A stretch of DNA of 64,000 nucleotides from Scandinavium hiltneri (GTDB lineage Bacteria; Pseudomonadota; Gammaproteobacteria; Enterobacterales; Enterobacteriaceae): contig NZ_JALIGE010000070.1 of assembly GCF_024764835.1 (NCBI RefSeq), positions 1 to 64,000 of the forward strand. Reading direction: 5' to 3'. The translations under genes were made by a program, and so were the position numbers. How positions within the stretch are numbered: the first letter of the stretch is position 1; the number at the start of each line of letters is the position of its first letter. The notes under the pieces were generated by a model. That model saw nothing but the letters and a program-made list of their open reading frames with translations, made no database searches and was not told where the DNA came from. This document shows, one piece after another, positions 8,420 to 18,034 of this stretch.

Positions 8420-8498
8420 CACCTTGCTAAACAGAGTTTATCTTCGTAGGCTTAAACTTGCATCCCACAGTTAAGTCAGAACGCTGACAGGAGGGCAT

Positions 8499-8699
8499 GT
8501 GGAAAAGTATTGTGAGTTAATACGCAAGCGGTATGCAGAAATCGCCAGCGGAGACCTGGGATATATACCTGATTCGCTGGGTTGTGTGCTAAAAGTATTG
8601 AATGAGGTGGCGTCAGATGACGCGATTTCAGAGTCGGTCAGGGAAAAAGCGGCCTTTGCGGCGGCAAACTTACTGGTGAGCGATTATGTCAATGAATGA
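8499..8699 (+). CDS. yaeP: YaeP family protein (UPF0253), function unknown
   Basis: This small 66-aa protein is conserved in enterobacteria and has no assigned function. It is mostly helical in appearance, with an acidic middle. It starts with GTG at 8499, preceded by a strong AGGAGG. An ATG two bases upstream (8497) is out of frame and stops at once. Its 3' end overlaps the start of rof, so the two are translated from one mRNA. The link to rof suggests, without proving, a role near Rho regulation. Confidence 0.9.
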   Translation: MEKYCELIRKRYAEIASGDLGYIPDSLGCVLKVLNEVASDDAISESVREKAAFAAANLLVSDYVNE

Positions 8700-8946
8700 G
8701 TCTTATCAACCCATCAACTGTGATGACTATGACAATCTCGAACTCGCCTGTCAGAACCATCTCGTTTTGGCGCTGGAGCTGAAAGATGGCGAAGTGCTGA
8801 AGGCGAAAGCAAACGATCTAGTCTCACGCAAAAACGTTGAGTACCTTGTCGTTGAAACCTCAGGCGAAAGCCGTGAATTGCGACTCGACAAGATAGCCAG
8901 CTTTAGCCACCCGGATATCGGTACCGTGGTGGTAAGCGAAGAGTAA
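8686..8946 (+). CDS. rof: Rho-binding antiterminator Rof (YaeO)
   Basis: Rof binds the N-terminal RNA-binding region of Rho and blocks its termination activity. The 86-aa frame (84 aa if the second ATG at 8692 is used, as annotated for E. coli) matches YaeO along its length, including INCDDYDNLELAC and the conserved SRKNVEYLVVE segment. A GGTGAG sequence is better spaced for the first ATG. It overlaps the end of yaeP and is followed at once by a strong terminator that also encodes the last codons of tilS on the other strand. Confidence 0.94.
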   Translation: MSMNESYQPINCDDYDNLELACQNHLVLALELKDGEVLKAKANDLVSRKNVEYLVVETSGESRELRLDKIASFSHPDIGTVVVSEE

Positions 8947-8953
8947 TCCGCAG

Positions 8954-8980
8954 ACGGGCAGTGCTACTGCCCGTTTTTTT
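8954..8980 (+). terminator. Strong terminator after rof, overlapping the tilS 3' end
   Basis: A perfect 9-bp stem ACGGGCAGT/ACTGCCCGT (8954-8962 with 8966-8974) has a 3-nt loop and is followed by a seven-T run (8974-8980). The complement of the right arm and T run encodes the last four residues and stop codon of tilS, so the hairpin is fixed partly by protein coding on the opposite strand. Confidence 0.9.
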
Positions 8981-10265
8981 GTCTGGTAATTGCCAAACCA
9001 ACGTCCCCTTCCCTGCACTGCCCGTCGAGCGTCACAAAATATCCCGCCGCTGCAATTAACGTTTCATTATAAAAAAGCAGCGGCGTGGTTTCCCTTAGCC
9101 ACGGCGCGACGCCCAGCTCCTGCCAGATTTTCTTCAGCTTACGCCCGCCGCTGCGTCCGACAATATGCAACGTACCGGACGCGGTATAACGTACGCTGAC
9201 GTGCTCATCGGCGTGCGGCGCGCGGATATCTTTTCCCTCACTGAACCGAAGCGTATCGCCGTTGGGTAGCAACAGCGGTTGAGTCATGTCAGCCCACTCC
9301 AGCTGCGTGGCATTTTGCCGTTCGTATGTCGGGACCCACCACAGCTGCTGCTGATAGCGCCGAACTTCAAAATCGCCCAGGCGCACCAGCGGATTCGCGT
9401 CATCACGCGCCAACGCCACTTCCTGCCAGAGTCGTTCCAGCATCGCACGCGACGGCATCATCGCCTGATGCCCCGCAAGCCAGCGCCGAATCAAGGCCCC
9501 GCGGCGGGAATCGCTCACTTTCAACAGCGGTTCGATGGCGAGCTGCCCTTGCGTACCGGTGAGCTTGGCCAATTCTTCAGCCAGCAGCTCATCCAGCAAT
9601 TGTTCCTGCTCACCACACAATGCCGCGCTGCGTGCTGCCGCATCGGCAAAATTCGGCCAACGTTCCGTCAGGAGCGGCACTATCCTCAGACGCAGGAAGT
9701 TACGATCGTAGGCGTCGTCGCCATTACTTTCATCTTCAATCCAGCGTAACCGTTGTTCGGCCGCCCACTGTTCAAGCGTTTCTCTGCGCAGATTGAGCAA
9801 CGGGCGCAGTAGCGTCGTTCCGGCAAAGGCCGATTCTACAGACATGCCCGACAGCCCCGCCGGACCACTACCTCGCTTGAGCGCCAACAGCAGCGTTTCA
9901 CACTGATCGTCTAAATGCTGCGCCGTGACCAGCGCTTCGCCCGGTTGCAACGCCGTCCGAAAAGCATCGTAGCGCGCTTCACGGGCGTGAGCTTCTACGC
10001 CAAGACCTTCATTGGCCAGCGTCACCCTGACCACTTCCAACGGCACTTGCAGCCCGGTACAAACCTGCTGACAGTGCGCAACCCAGGCGTCAGCATTCGC
10101 ACTCAGCCCATGATGAATGTGGATAGCGCGCAGCGTGACGTCAGGTGATTGCTCTCGCCAGCACGCCAGCTGATGCAAAAGCACCGTCGAATCCAGGCCG
10201 CCGCTGAAGGCGACCAGAAAATGTCGATAAGGCTGTAACGCGTCGATGACAGATTTCAGGCTCAT
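8964..10265 (-). CDS. tilS: tRNA(Ile)-lysidine synthetase TilS
   Basis: TilS uses ATP to attach lysine to C34 of the CAU-anticodon tRNA-Ile, giving lysidine and switching decoding from AUG to AUA; it is essential. The 433-aa protein has the N-type ATP pyrophosphatase P-loop SGGLDS (21-26), the AQHLDDQCET motif (about 115-125), and the C-terminal domains ending with RSGGRKLKKIWQELGVAPWLR. Its 3' end lies inside the rof terminator, and yaeR is 3 bp upstream. Confidence 0.95.
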   Translation of the reverse strand: MSLKSVIDALQPYRHFLVAFSGGLDSTVLLHQLACWREQSPDVTLRAIHIHHGLSANADAWVAHCQQVCTGLQVPLEVVRVTLANEGLGVEAHAREARYDAFRTALQPGEALVTAQHLDDQCETLLLALKRGSGPAGLSGMSVESAFAGTTLLRPLLNLRRETLEQWAAEQRLRWIEDESNGDDAYDRNFLRLRIVPLLTERWPNFADAAARSAALCGEQEQLLDELLAEELAKLTGTQGQLAIEPLLKVSDSRRGALIRRWLAGHQAMMPSRAMLERLWQEVALARDDANPLVRLGDFEVRRYQQQLWWVPTYERQNATQLEWADMTQPLLLPNGDTLRFSEGKDIRAPHADEHVSVRYTASGTLHIVGRSGGRKLKKIWQELGVAPWLRETTPLLFYNETLIAAAGYFVTLDGQCREGDVGLAITRQKNGQ

Positions 10266-10268
10266 GAG

Positions 10269-10658
10269 TTATTGCTGATACAGCTCCAACGGCAGTCCGT
10301 CCGGATCGTTAAAGAAAGTAAAGCGGCGATCGGTAAACGGGTCGATTCGAATCGCCTCGCATTTCACACCGTGGGTTTCGAGATGGGCAACGGAAGCATC
10401 GAGGTCATCCACGCTAAAGGCCAAATGGCGCAGGCCGCACGCTTCAGGGCGTGATGGACGTGCAGGCGGAAACGGAAAAGAAAACAGCTCGATAGTATAC
10501 TGGCCGTTAAGCGCCAAATCGCCTTTCCAGGAATCCCGCTCTTCACGATAAAACTCGCCCTGCAGGGTGAAGCCCAAAATATCGCAGTAGAACGCCTTAC
10601 TGTTGGCATAGTTGCTTGCGATGATGGCAATGTGGTGAACCTGTTTTAAACCCAGCAT
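10269..10658 (-). CDS. yaeR: VOC-family metalloprotein YaeR (glyoxalase I-like)
   Basis: This 129-aa single-domain vicinal-oxygen-chelate protein resembles glyoxalase I. Candidate metal ligands are the His of VHHIAI near the N-terminus, the Glu of ELFSF, the His of LRHLAF and the Glu in the terminal LPLELYQQ. No substrate is established for YaeR, so the glyoxalase role is only inferred. The ATG is preceded by AAGGAG. It sits between ldcC and tilS on the same strand, 3 bp from tilS. Confidence 0.9.
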   Translation of the reverse strand: MLGLKQVHHIAIIASNYANSKAFYCDILGFTLQGEFYREERDSWKGDLALNGQYTIELFSFPFPPARPSRPEACGLRHLAFSVDDLDASVAHLETHGVKCEAIRIDPFTDRRFTFFNDPDGLPLELYQQ

Positions 10659-10718
10659 GTTTTCTCCTTATTGATATCCGCAGCACGTTACCTGTGGCAA
10701 GCCGCCTGACGCAAGACA

Positions 10719-12857
10719 TCAGGCCTCTTTTAAGACTCGTACCCAGTACACGCCATCTTCATCACGCTTCGCGCCGTGGATGTCGGTTTCAAAGCCAGGA
10801 TAATGACGCCCAATGGAACACAGCATCAGCAGGAAATCGAGCACCGCCCGGCTTTCCTCGGTGATCACCTCTCCCGGCATCAGCAGCGGAACGCCCGGTG
10901 GATACGGCAGGATCATGTTAGCCGAAACGCGGCCCACCAGCTGCTCTATCGGGATTGTTTCCACCTCACCTTTGATCTGCCGCTGCCAGGCTTTATGCGG
11001 CGTCATTTTCATTTCCGGCAGCACGTCGAACGCGCGCAGCATCAGATGCGAAAGCTGATGCTGACAGATAAGTTTGTGGATCCCCTGCGCCAGATCCTGA
11101 ATGCGCATATTGCGATAGAAATCAGGATCCTCCGCATACAGATCCGGTAGCATGTTTTTGACCCGTAAATTCAGATCGTAGGCGCGTTTAAACTCCGTCA
11201 GGCCACGCAGTAAGCCCATTGCCCGAGTTTTGTCGATCCCGATGCTGAACAGGAACAGCAAATTATACGGCCCGGTTTTCTCAACCACCACGCCTCGCTC
11301 ATCGAGGAATTTCGCCACCAGCGCCGCCGGGATCCCCTCTTCGCTCATGTTGCCCTGCTCATCCATCCCCGGCGTCAGGATCGTCACTTTCACCGGATCG
11401 AGGAACATATGATCCGCATCGGCATCGGTAAATCCGTGCCAGTCTTCTCCCGGCGAAACCGGCCAGCATTCGGCTTCATCCACCTTTTCAGGCTGCCAGA
11501 TGTCAAAGAACCAGCCGTCAGACTCTTCGCGCAGACGTTGTACCTCTTTACGGAAATGCAGCGCGCGTTCAACGGAACGGTTAATCAGGCGCTTACCCGG
11601 ATTTCCGCGCAGCATCGCCGCGGCGGTTTCAATCGAGGCAACAATCGGATAACTCGGCGACGTCGAGGTATGCATCATAAAGGCCTCGTTGAAGGTATCT
11701 TCGTCATAGTCGCCTTTGATGTGAATAAGCGACGCCTGCGACAGCGCCGCCAGCATTTTATGCGTGGACTGCGTTTCGTAGATGACTTTACCCGGTACAC
11801 GATCGCCGCTCATGCCACTTTTACCTTCATAAATCGCATGAAAATTCGTGTAAGGCACCCACGCAGAATCGAAGTGAATCGACGGCACGTCGAGAGTTTC
11901 TTTAATCCAGGTGGTGTTATACAGCAGACCGTCATAGGTGGAGTTGGTAATAACCGCGTGGACCGGCCATTCCGCCCCAAAAGTGGCGCTGACTTTTTGC
12001 GTGATGCTGTCGCGGGTAAACTCCCGTTTCGGGATCCCGCCCAGAATGCCAAGCGCATTGCGGGTCGGCTTCAACCACAGCGGCACCACGTCGCTCATCA
12101 TCAGTAAATGCGCCAGCGACTTATGACAGTTGCGGTCAATCAGCAGCGTACTTCCCGTCGGAGCCGCGTACATGCCGACGATTTTGTTCGACGTCGACGT
12201 GCCGTTGGTCACCATGTAACTCTGCTCGGCACCAAATGTACGGGCGATATATTCTTCCGCTTCCAGATGCGGGCCGGTATGGTCGAGCAGTGAGCCCAAC
12301 TCAGTCACCGATATCGAGACATCCGCCTTCAGAGTATTTCCGCCGAAGAAGTCGTAAAACAGGCAGCCCACCGGGCTTTTTTGATACGCCGTGCCTGCCA
12401 TGTGTCCTGGCGTACAGAAGGTATATTTCCCCTCTTTGACATAGTTAAACAGCGCCCGGGTAAACGGCGGAGTGATGTTGTCGAGGTATTCGGTGGTGTA
12501 CTGGCATATGCGCGTGGCGATGTCTTCTTCCGCACCCAACGCGTACTCAAAGAACCACAGCGCCATGCGCATATCGTTGACGCTGACATCCAGCGTGGAA
12601 TGGGTGTTGATGAATGCGTAAAGCGGCAAATATTCGTTGAGCTGATTGATATCGCGGCACAGCTCTTCACCGTATTCGTCCCAGTCGAAGATAACTCCGC
12701 AGATTCGCGGATTCTGCTCAATGAACTTGATGAGGTCAGCGCTGTTTTGCGGCCAGATAATTTTGAATCCCTGCTGCGTCAACGACGCTTCCAGGTCCTT
12801 AATCGGCTGATCTTTGTAGTAGACGCCGTGCGGCCCCATGATGGCGATAATATTCAC
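10719..12857 (-). CDS. ldcC: Constitutive lysine decarboxylase LdcC
   Basis: This PLP enzyme converts lysine to cadaverine and CO2. The 712-aa protein belongs to the fold-type I Orn/Lys/Arg decarboxylase family (wing, PLP core and C-terminal domains). The Schiff-base lysine is Lys367 in STHKM. The start is GTG at 12857, because CCAGGAGG stands 5 nt upstream; the ATG at 12861 is out of frame. No cadB-like antiporter or cadC-like regulator is adjacent, which with the E. coli-like position next to accA indicates LdcC rather than acid-induced CadA. Confidence 0.95.
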   Translation of the reverse strand: MNIIAIMGPHGVYYKDQPIKDLEASLTQQGFKIIWPQNSADLIKFIEQNPRICGVIFDWDEYGEELCRDINQLNEYLPLYAFINTHSTLDVSVNDMRMALWFFEYALGAEEDIATRICQYTTEYLDNITPPFTRALFNYVKEGKYTFCTPGHMAGTAYQKSPVGCLFYDFFGGNTLKADVSISVTELGSLLDHTGPHLEAEEYIARTFGAEQSYMVTNGTSTSNKIVGMYAAPTGSTLLIDRNCHKSLAHLLMMSDVVPLWLKPTRNALGILGGIPKREFTRDSITQKVSATFGAEWPVHAVITNSTYDGLLYNTTWIKETLDVPSIHFDSAWVPYTNFHAIYEGKSGMSGDRVPGKVIYETQSTHKMLAALSQASLIHIKGDYDEDTFNEAFMMHTSTSPSYPIVASIETAAAMLRGNPGKRLINRSVERALHFRKEVQRLREESDGWFFDIWQPEKVDEAECWPVSPGEDWHGFTDADADHMFLDPVKVTILTPGMDEQGNMSEEGIPAALVAKFLDERGVVVEKTGPYNLLFLFSIGIDKTRAMGLLRGLTEFKRAYDLNLRVKNMLPDLYAEDPDFYRNMRIQDLAQGIHKLICQHQLSHLMLRAFDVLPEMKMTPHKAWQRQIKGEVETIPIEQLVGRVSANMILPYPPGVPLLMPGEVITEESRAVLDFLLMLCSIGRHYPGFETDIHGAKRDEDGVYWVRVLKEA

Positions 12858-12913
12858 GCATTCCTCCTGGAAAAAAACCTGTGCTAATCATAGCGCAGCT
12901 GAACCGCAGGTAT

Positions 12914-12942
12914 AAAAAAAGCCACACGACGTGTGGCTTTTT
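12914..12942 (-). terminator. Terminator of the lpxD-accA cluster
   Basis: The stem GCCACAC/GTGTGGC (12921-12927 with 12931-12937) has a 3-nt loop. On the minus strand it is followed by seven T (A run 12914-12920). It lies directly after accA and separates the long leftward cluster from ldcC. Confidence 0.88.
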
Positions 12943-12959
12943 CGGAGCACTCTTTACGC

Positions 12960-13919
12960 TTACGCGTAGCCGTAGCTCATCAGGCGCTGGTAGCGACGGT
13001 TGAGCAGGTCTTCGGTGCTCAGCACCTCCAGGTCTTCCAGATCGGCCAACAGCTGGGCTTTCAGGCTTGCAGCCATCACTTCCGGCTTACGATGCGCGCC
13101 ACCCAGTGGTTCAGGGATAACGGTATCGATAAGCTTCAGCTCTTTCAGACGCGGCGCGATGATGCCCATGGCTTCAGCAGCCAGTGGCGCTTTGTCAGCG
13201 CTTTTCCACAGAATGGAGGCGCAACCTTCTGGAGAGATAACGGAATAGGTGCTGTATTGCAGCATATTCACTTTATCACCCACACCAATCGCCAGCGCAC
13301 CACCGGAGCCACCTTCACCAATAACGGTACAGATAACCGGCACCTTCAGACGAGACATTTCACGCAGGTTGCGGGCGATCGCTTCAGACTGACCGCGCTC
13401 TTCCGCGCCCACGCCAGGGTATGCGCCCGGGGTGTCGATGAAGGTCACGATAGGCATTTTGAAGCGTTCAGCCATTTCCATCAGGCGCAGCGCTTTACGG
13501 TAACCTTCCGGAGCCGGCATACCGAAGTTGCGGCGAATTTTCTCTTTGGTTTCACGGCCTTTCTGGTGGCCAATGACCATCACCGGGCGCCCATCCAGAC
13601 GTGCGATACCGCCGACGATAGCTTTGTCGTCGGCATAGGCACGATCGCCCGCCAGCTCGTCAAACTCATCGAACGCCAGGCGCAGATAATCCAGGGTATA
13701 TGGGCGCTGCGGATGGCGTGCCAGCTGGGCCACTTGCCATGCACCAAGATCGGCGAAGATTTTACGTGTCAGTTCTACGCTTTTTTCACGCAGACGATGC
13801 ACTTCTTCGTCGATGTTAATATCCAGTTTTTCATCCTGACGGCCCACGGCGGTCAGAGAATCGATTTTCGCTTCCAGCTCTGCAATCGGCTGTTCGAAAT
13901 CAAGGAAATTCAGACTCAT
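12960..13919 (-). CDS. accA: Acetyl-CoA carboxylase carboxyltransferase subunit alpha
   Basis: AccA pairs with AccD to transfer carboxyl from carboxybiotin to acetyl-CoA, giving malonyl-CoA, the first committed step of fatty-acid synthesis. At 319 aa it equals E. coli AccA. The carboxyltransferase crotonase-like core is recognisable (GEGGSGGALAIGVGD, and SPEGCASILWK near the oxyanion region). It follows dnaE by 12 bp, so both share the mRNA of the macromolecular-synthesis cluster. Confidence 0.97.
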   Translation of the reverse strand: MSLNFLDFEQPIAELEAKIDSLTAVGRQDEKLDINIDEEVHRLREKSVELTRKIFADLGAWQVAQLARHPQRPYTLDYLRLAFDEFDELAGDRAYADDKAIVGGIARLDGRPVMVIGHQKGRETKEKIRRNFGMPAPEGYRKALRLMEMAERFKMPIVTFIDTPGAYPGVGAEERGQSEAIARNLREMSRLKVPVICTVIGEGGSGGALAIGVGDKVNMLQYSTYSVISPEGCASILWKSADKAPLAAEAMGIIAPRLKELKLIDTVIPEPLGGAHRKPEVMAASLKAQLLADLEDLEVLSTEDLLNRRYQRLMSYGYA

Positions 13920-13931
13920 AGTATTCCTGTA

Positions 13932-16900
13932 TTAGTCAAACTCCAGTTCCACCTGCTCCGACCCAATGAGGCCACGCAACTCGTTCAGTAAACGGTCGCT
14001 CGGAGAAACACGCCAGGTCGCGCCAAAGCGCAGCCGTGCGCGTGCATCCGCCCTCTGATAGTAGAGATGTACTGGAATTGTCCCCGAACGATGGGGTTCC
14101 AGAGACTGACGGAGACGGTTTAAAAGCTGGTCATCAATTTGCCTGTCCGTCAGCGAGATAGCAAGCCCGCGAGCATATTTTTCCCGGGCTTCGTCAATGT
14201 CCATAACTTCACGGGCGGTCATTTTAAGCCCCCCGCTGAAGTCATCAAAGCTGACCTGTCCGCTGACGATAAGTATGCGGTCTTTTTCCAGCAAATGCTG
14301 GTATTTATCCAGCGCGTCGGTGAACAACATCACCTCCAGCCGCCCGGAACGGTCATCCAGCGTACAGATGCCGATACGATTGCCTCGCTTGGTGACCATT
14401 ACCCGCGAAGCAATCACGAGCCCCGCCGCCGTGGTCACTTTACCACGATCGGTCGGATGCATGTCTTTAAGCCTCAGGCCGCCGACATAGCGCTCAATTT
14501 CTCTGAGATACTGGGTGATCGGGTGGCCGGTCAGGTATAAGCCCAACGTTTCCCGTTCACCATCCAATACGATTTGTTCCGGCCACGGCTGGCAGCTGGC
14601 GTAGGACTGTTCCACCTGTTCCGGCTCATCGGCCAGAACACCAAACATATCCGCCTGGCCAATGGCTTCGGCTTTGGCATGCTGATCTGCCGCTTTTAAT
14701 GCGTCAGGCAGCGAGTTTGCCAGCGCCGCGCGGTGCGGCCCGAGGCGGTCAAACGCCCCGGACATGATCAGTTTTTCCAGCACCCGTTTGTTAAGCTTTT
14801 TGGTGTCTACGCGCGCGCAGAGGTCAAACAGCTCGCGGAAATAACCGCCTTCATTACGTGCTTCAAGAATCGCTTCAATCGGGCCTTCGCCGACGCCTTT
14901 AATCGCGCCGATCCCGTATACAATTTCCCCTTCGTCATTGACGTGGAAATGATACAACCCGGAATTGATATCCGGCGGCAGAATTTTCAGCCCCATGCGC
15001 CAGCATTCATCCACCAACCCGACGACTTTTTCGGTGTTATCCATATCGGCCGTCATGACCGCCGCCATAAATTCAGCCGGATAGTGTGCTTTCAGCCACA
15101 GCGTCTGGTAAGAAACCAGCGCGTAGGCCGCGGAGTGCGATTTGTTAAACCCGTACCCGGCGAATTTTTCCACCAGGTCGAAGATTTTCATCGACAGTTC
15201 GCCATCGACGCCGTTGTTAATTGCGCCTTCTTCGAACGTGCCGCGCTGCTTGGCCATCTCTTCAGGCTTTTTCTTACCCATCGCACGACGCAGCATATCC
15301 GCGCCGCCAAGGGTATAACCCGACAATACCTGGGCAATCTGCATAACCTGTTCCTGGTACAGGATGATGCCGTAGGTCGGCTCCAGTACAGGTTTCAGGC
15401 TTTCGTGCTGCCATTGTACGTCAGGATAGGAAATCTCTTCGCGCCCGTGCTTACGGTCGATAAAGTTATCTACCATGCCGGACTGCAGCGGCCCAGGACG
15501 GAACAAGGCCACCAGGGCTATCATATCTTCGAAGCAGTCAGGCTGCAGACGCTTAATCAGGTCTTTCATGCCGCGGGATTCAAGCTGGAACACCGCAGTG
15601 GTTTCCGAGCGTTGCAGCATGTCGAAGCTTTTCTTATCTTCCAGCGGGATAGCGGCGATATCAATCGGCTCTAAGCCCTGCTTCGCCCGGCGCGGGTTGA
15701 TCATCTTCAACGCCCAGTCGATGATCGTCAGCGTACGCAGACCCAGGAAGTCAAACTTCACCAGCCCGGCATATTCCACGTCGTTTTTATCGAACTGGGT
15801 CACCGGATGAAGCCCGGATTCATCACAGTACAGCGGGGCAAAGTCGGTAATTTTAGTCGGCGCGATAACCACGCCCCCGGCGTGCTTGCCGGCGTTACGG
15901 GTGACCCCTTCGAGCTGACGAGCCATATCAATCAGCCCGCGAACTTCTTCATCTGCCTCGTAGATTTCCGGCAACTGAGGTTCAGCTTCAAAGGCTTTGG
16001 CAAGCGTCATGCCCGGGTCGGGCGGCACCAGCTTAGAGATTCTATCGACGAAACCGTACGGGTGACCGAGCACGCGGCCCACGTCACGGATAACCGCTTT
16101 CGCCGCCATCGTACCGAAGGTAATAATCTGTGATACCGCGTCACGTCCGTACATTTCCGCCACGTGTTCGATAACCTGGTCGCGTTTCTCCATACAGAAG
16201 TCAACGTCGAAGTCGGGCATGGAAACACGTTCCGGGTTCAGGAAACGTTCGAACAGCAGGTCGAACTCTAGCGGATCGAGGTCGGTAATGCTCAGCGCAT
16301 ACGCCACCAGCGAACCGGCACCGGAACCACGTCCTGGGCCTACCGGCACGCCGTTATCCTTCGACCACTGGATAAATTCCATTACGATTAGGAAGTAGCC
16401 CGGGAACCCCATCTGGTTAATAACCTGAAGTTCGATGTCCAAACGCTCATCGTAGGGCGGGCGTTTTTCAGCGCGTACGGCCGGGTCCGGGAACAGGAAT
16501 TCAAGACGTTCTTCCAGACCTTCTTTCGATTTCACGACGAGGAAATCTTCTGTGGTCATATCGCCGGTCGGGAACTGCGGCAGGAAGTATTCACCGAGAC
16601 GGACGGTGACGTTACAGCGTTTAGCGATTTCAACGGTGTTGGCCAGCGCTTCCGGAATATCGGAAAACAGCTCACACATCTCGTCTTCGTTACGCATGTA
16701 CTGCTGCGCCGAATAGTTACGCGGACGCTTAGGATCGTCGAGCGTGAAACCGTCGTGAATGGCTACGCGAATTTCATGTGCGTCGAAGTCGCTGGCATCA
16801 ATAAAACGCACGTCGTTGGTTGCTACGACAGGTAAACCGCGCTCTTCGGCCAGTTTTACCGCCGCGTGCAGGTAATTTTCTTCGTCCTGGCGACCGGTAC

Positions 16901-17414
16901 GGATCAGCTCCAGATAGTAGCGATCCGGGAAATGTTCTTCGTAGAACGCCGCACACTGCTCGGCCAGCGCCAGGTTGCCGCGCAGCAACGCCCGGCCCAC
17001 ATCGCCCATTCGTGCACCGGAAAGCAGGATCAGTCCTTCTTTCTGCTCGACCAGCCAGTCTCTGTCGATATACGGCCCTTGTGCGCCGTACCCGCGCTGA
17101 TAGGCGCGTGAAATCAGCAACGTCAGATTCTGATAGCCTTCGTTATTGGTGGCAATGACCGTCAGCTGTGTCAGTTCATCGGCAAACAGCTCGCTTTGAA
17201 CGTGGAAATCCGCACCGATAATCGGCTTCAGACCGGCTCCGTGACCCGCACCGTAGAACTTCACCAGGCCGCAGAGGTTGGTGAAATCGGTGATCGCCAG
17301 CGCAGGCATGCCGAGAGCGGCCGCCTTTTTCACCAGCGGTCCGGTCTTCGCCAGCCCATCAATCATGGAGTAGTCGCTATGCACCCGCAGGTGTACGAAA
17401 CGTGGTTCAGCCAT
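13932..17414 (-). CDS. dnaE: DNA polymerase III subunit alpha
   Basis: This is the replicative polymerase catalytic subunit. The 1160-aa protein has an N-terminal PHP domain (HLRVHSDYSMIDGLAK, residues 8-23), the palm with the catalytic PDFDVDF motif (Asp near 401 and 403) and a third acidic residue near 555, the beta-clamp-binding and OB-fold regions after about 900, and a C-terminal tau-binding domain. Length is the same as in E. coli. It lies between rnhB (23 bp away) and accA (12 bp away). Confidence 0.98.
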   Translation of the reverse strand: MAEPRFVHLRVHSDYSMIDGLAKTGPLVKKAAALGMPALAITDFTNLCGLVKFYGAGHGAGLKPIIGADFHVQSELFADELTQLTVIATNNEGYQNLTLLISRAYQRGYGAQGPYIDRDWLVEQKEGLILLSGARMGDVGRALLRGNLALAEQCAAFYEEHFPDRYYLELIRTGRQDEENYLHAAVKLAEERGLPVVATNDVRFIDASDFDAHEIRVAIHDGFTLDDPKRPRNYSAQQYMRNEDEMCELFSDIPEALANTVEIAKRCNVTVRLGEYFLPQFPTGDMTTEDFLVVKSKEGLEERLEFLFPDPAVRAEKRPPYDERLDIELQVINQMGFPGYFLIVMEFIQWSKDNGVPVGPGRGSGAGSLVAYALSITDLDPLEFDLLFERFLNPERVSMPDFDVDFCMEKRDQVIEHVAEMYGRDAVSQIITFGTMAAKAVIRDVGRVLGHPYGFVDRISKLVPPDPGMTLAKAFEAEPQLPEIYEADEEVRGLIDMARQLEGVTRNAGKHAGGVVIAPTKITDFAPLYCDESGLHPVTQFDKNDVEYAGLVKFDFLGLRTLTIIDWALKMINPRRAKQGLEPIDIAAIPLEDKKSFDMLQRSETTAVFQLESRGMKDLIKRLQPDCFEDMIALVALFRPGPLQSGMVDNFIDRKHGREEISYPDVQWQHESLKPVLEPTYGIILYQEQVMQIAQVLSGYTLGGADMLRRAMGKKKPEEMAKQRGTFEEGAINNGVDGELSMKIFDLVEKFAGYGFNKSHSAAYALVSYQTLWLKAHYPAEFMAAVMTADMDNTEKVVGLVDECWRMGLKILPPDINSGLYHFHVNDEGEIVYGIGAIKGVGEGPIEAILEARNEGGYFRELFDLCARVDTKKLNKRVLEKLIMSGAFDRLGPHRAALANSLPDALKAADQHAKAEAIGQADMFGVLADEPEQVEQSYASCQPWPEQIVLDGERETLGLYLTGHPITQYLREIERYVGGLRLKDMHPTDRGKVTTAAGLVIASRVMVTKRGNRIGICTLDDRSGRLEVMLFTDALDKYQHLLEKDRILIVSGQVSFDDFSGGLKMTAREVMDIDEAREKYARGLAISLTDRQIDDQLLNRLRQSLEPHRSGTIPVHLYYQRADARARLRFGATWRVSPSDRLLNELRGLIGSEQVELEFD

Positions 17415-17437
17415 CTTCAGAATTCCGCTTTACTTAT

Positions 17438-18034
17438 TCAGGCAATGCCCAGAGCGCGTTTAACAGGCCCGAAACTGCGCCGGTGGTGTTCGGTGGCGCC
17501 ATGTAGAGCCAGCTTTTCCAGATGGAAAGCCGTAGGGTATCCCTTGTGCTGCGCGAAGCCATATTCGGGGAAGGTAATGTCCAGCGCGGACATTTCCGCA
17601 TCGCGCGACACTTTCGCCAGAATAGACGCTGCACTGATTTCCGCGACCCGGCTGTCGCCTTTGATGACCGCCATTGACGGCATCGGCAGAGTCGGACAGC
17701 GATTGCCGTCAATCAGCACGTATTCAGGTGAAATGTGCAGACCTGCTACGGCACGCTGCATCGCCAGCATCGTGGCATGCAGAATGTTGAGTTCGTCGAT
17801 TTCGTGCGGCTCCGCACGACCGAGGCTCCAGCTTAACGCCTTCTCCTTGATTTCATCGAACAGCGCCAGGCGGCGTTTTTCACTCAATTTTTTGGAATCA
17901 TTCAGACCGATAATCGGCCGCGCCGGATCGAGGATTACCGCAGCGGTAACCACCGCGCCCACTAACGGACCGCGACCCACTTCGTCGACACCCGCTACCA
18001 GATGAGTGTGCGGATAGATAAAGATGTCTGTCAT
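17438..18034 (-). CDS. rnhB: Ribonuclease HII
   Basis: RNase HII nicks DNA at embedded ribonucleotides to start ribonucleotide excision repair. The 198-aa protein has the signature VAGVDEVGRGPLVGAVV with catalytic Asp16/Glu17, the second acidic site in LIDGNRCP, and a third in KGDSRVAEISAASILAK. It overlaps the lpxB stop by 4 bp, as in E. coli, so it is translated from the lipid A operon mRNA. Confidence 0.96.
   Translation of the reverse strand: MTDIFIYPHTHLVAGVDEVGRGPLVGAVVTAAVILDPARPIIGLNDSKKLSEKRRLALFDEIKEKALSWSLGRAEPHEIDELNILHATMLAMQRAVAGLHISPEYVLIDGNRCPTLPMPSMAVIKGDSRVAEISAASILAKVSRDAEMSALDITFPEYGFAQHKGYPTAFHLEKLALHGATEHHRRSFGPVKRALGIA

Noticed and set aside
10690..10725. GCCTGA/TCAGGC palindrome at the end of ldcC as a terminator
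   Set aside because: The stem is only 6 bp and is not followed by T on the minus strand.
12933..13991. A 352-codon open frame on the plus strand across accA
   Set aside because: It lies antisense to a complete, conserved accA and has a composition typical of a reverse-strand shadow. The same holds for long antisense frames over hemL (45268-46275), proS (5653-6402), dnaE (14733-15674) and pcnB (61298-62326).
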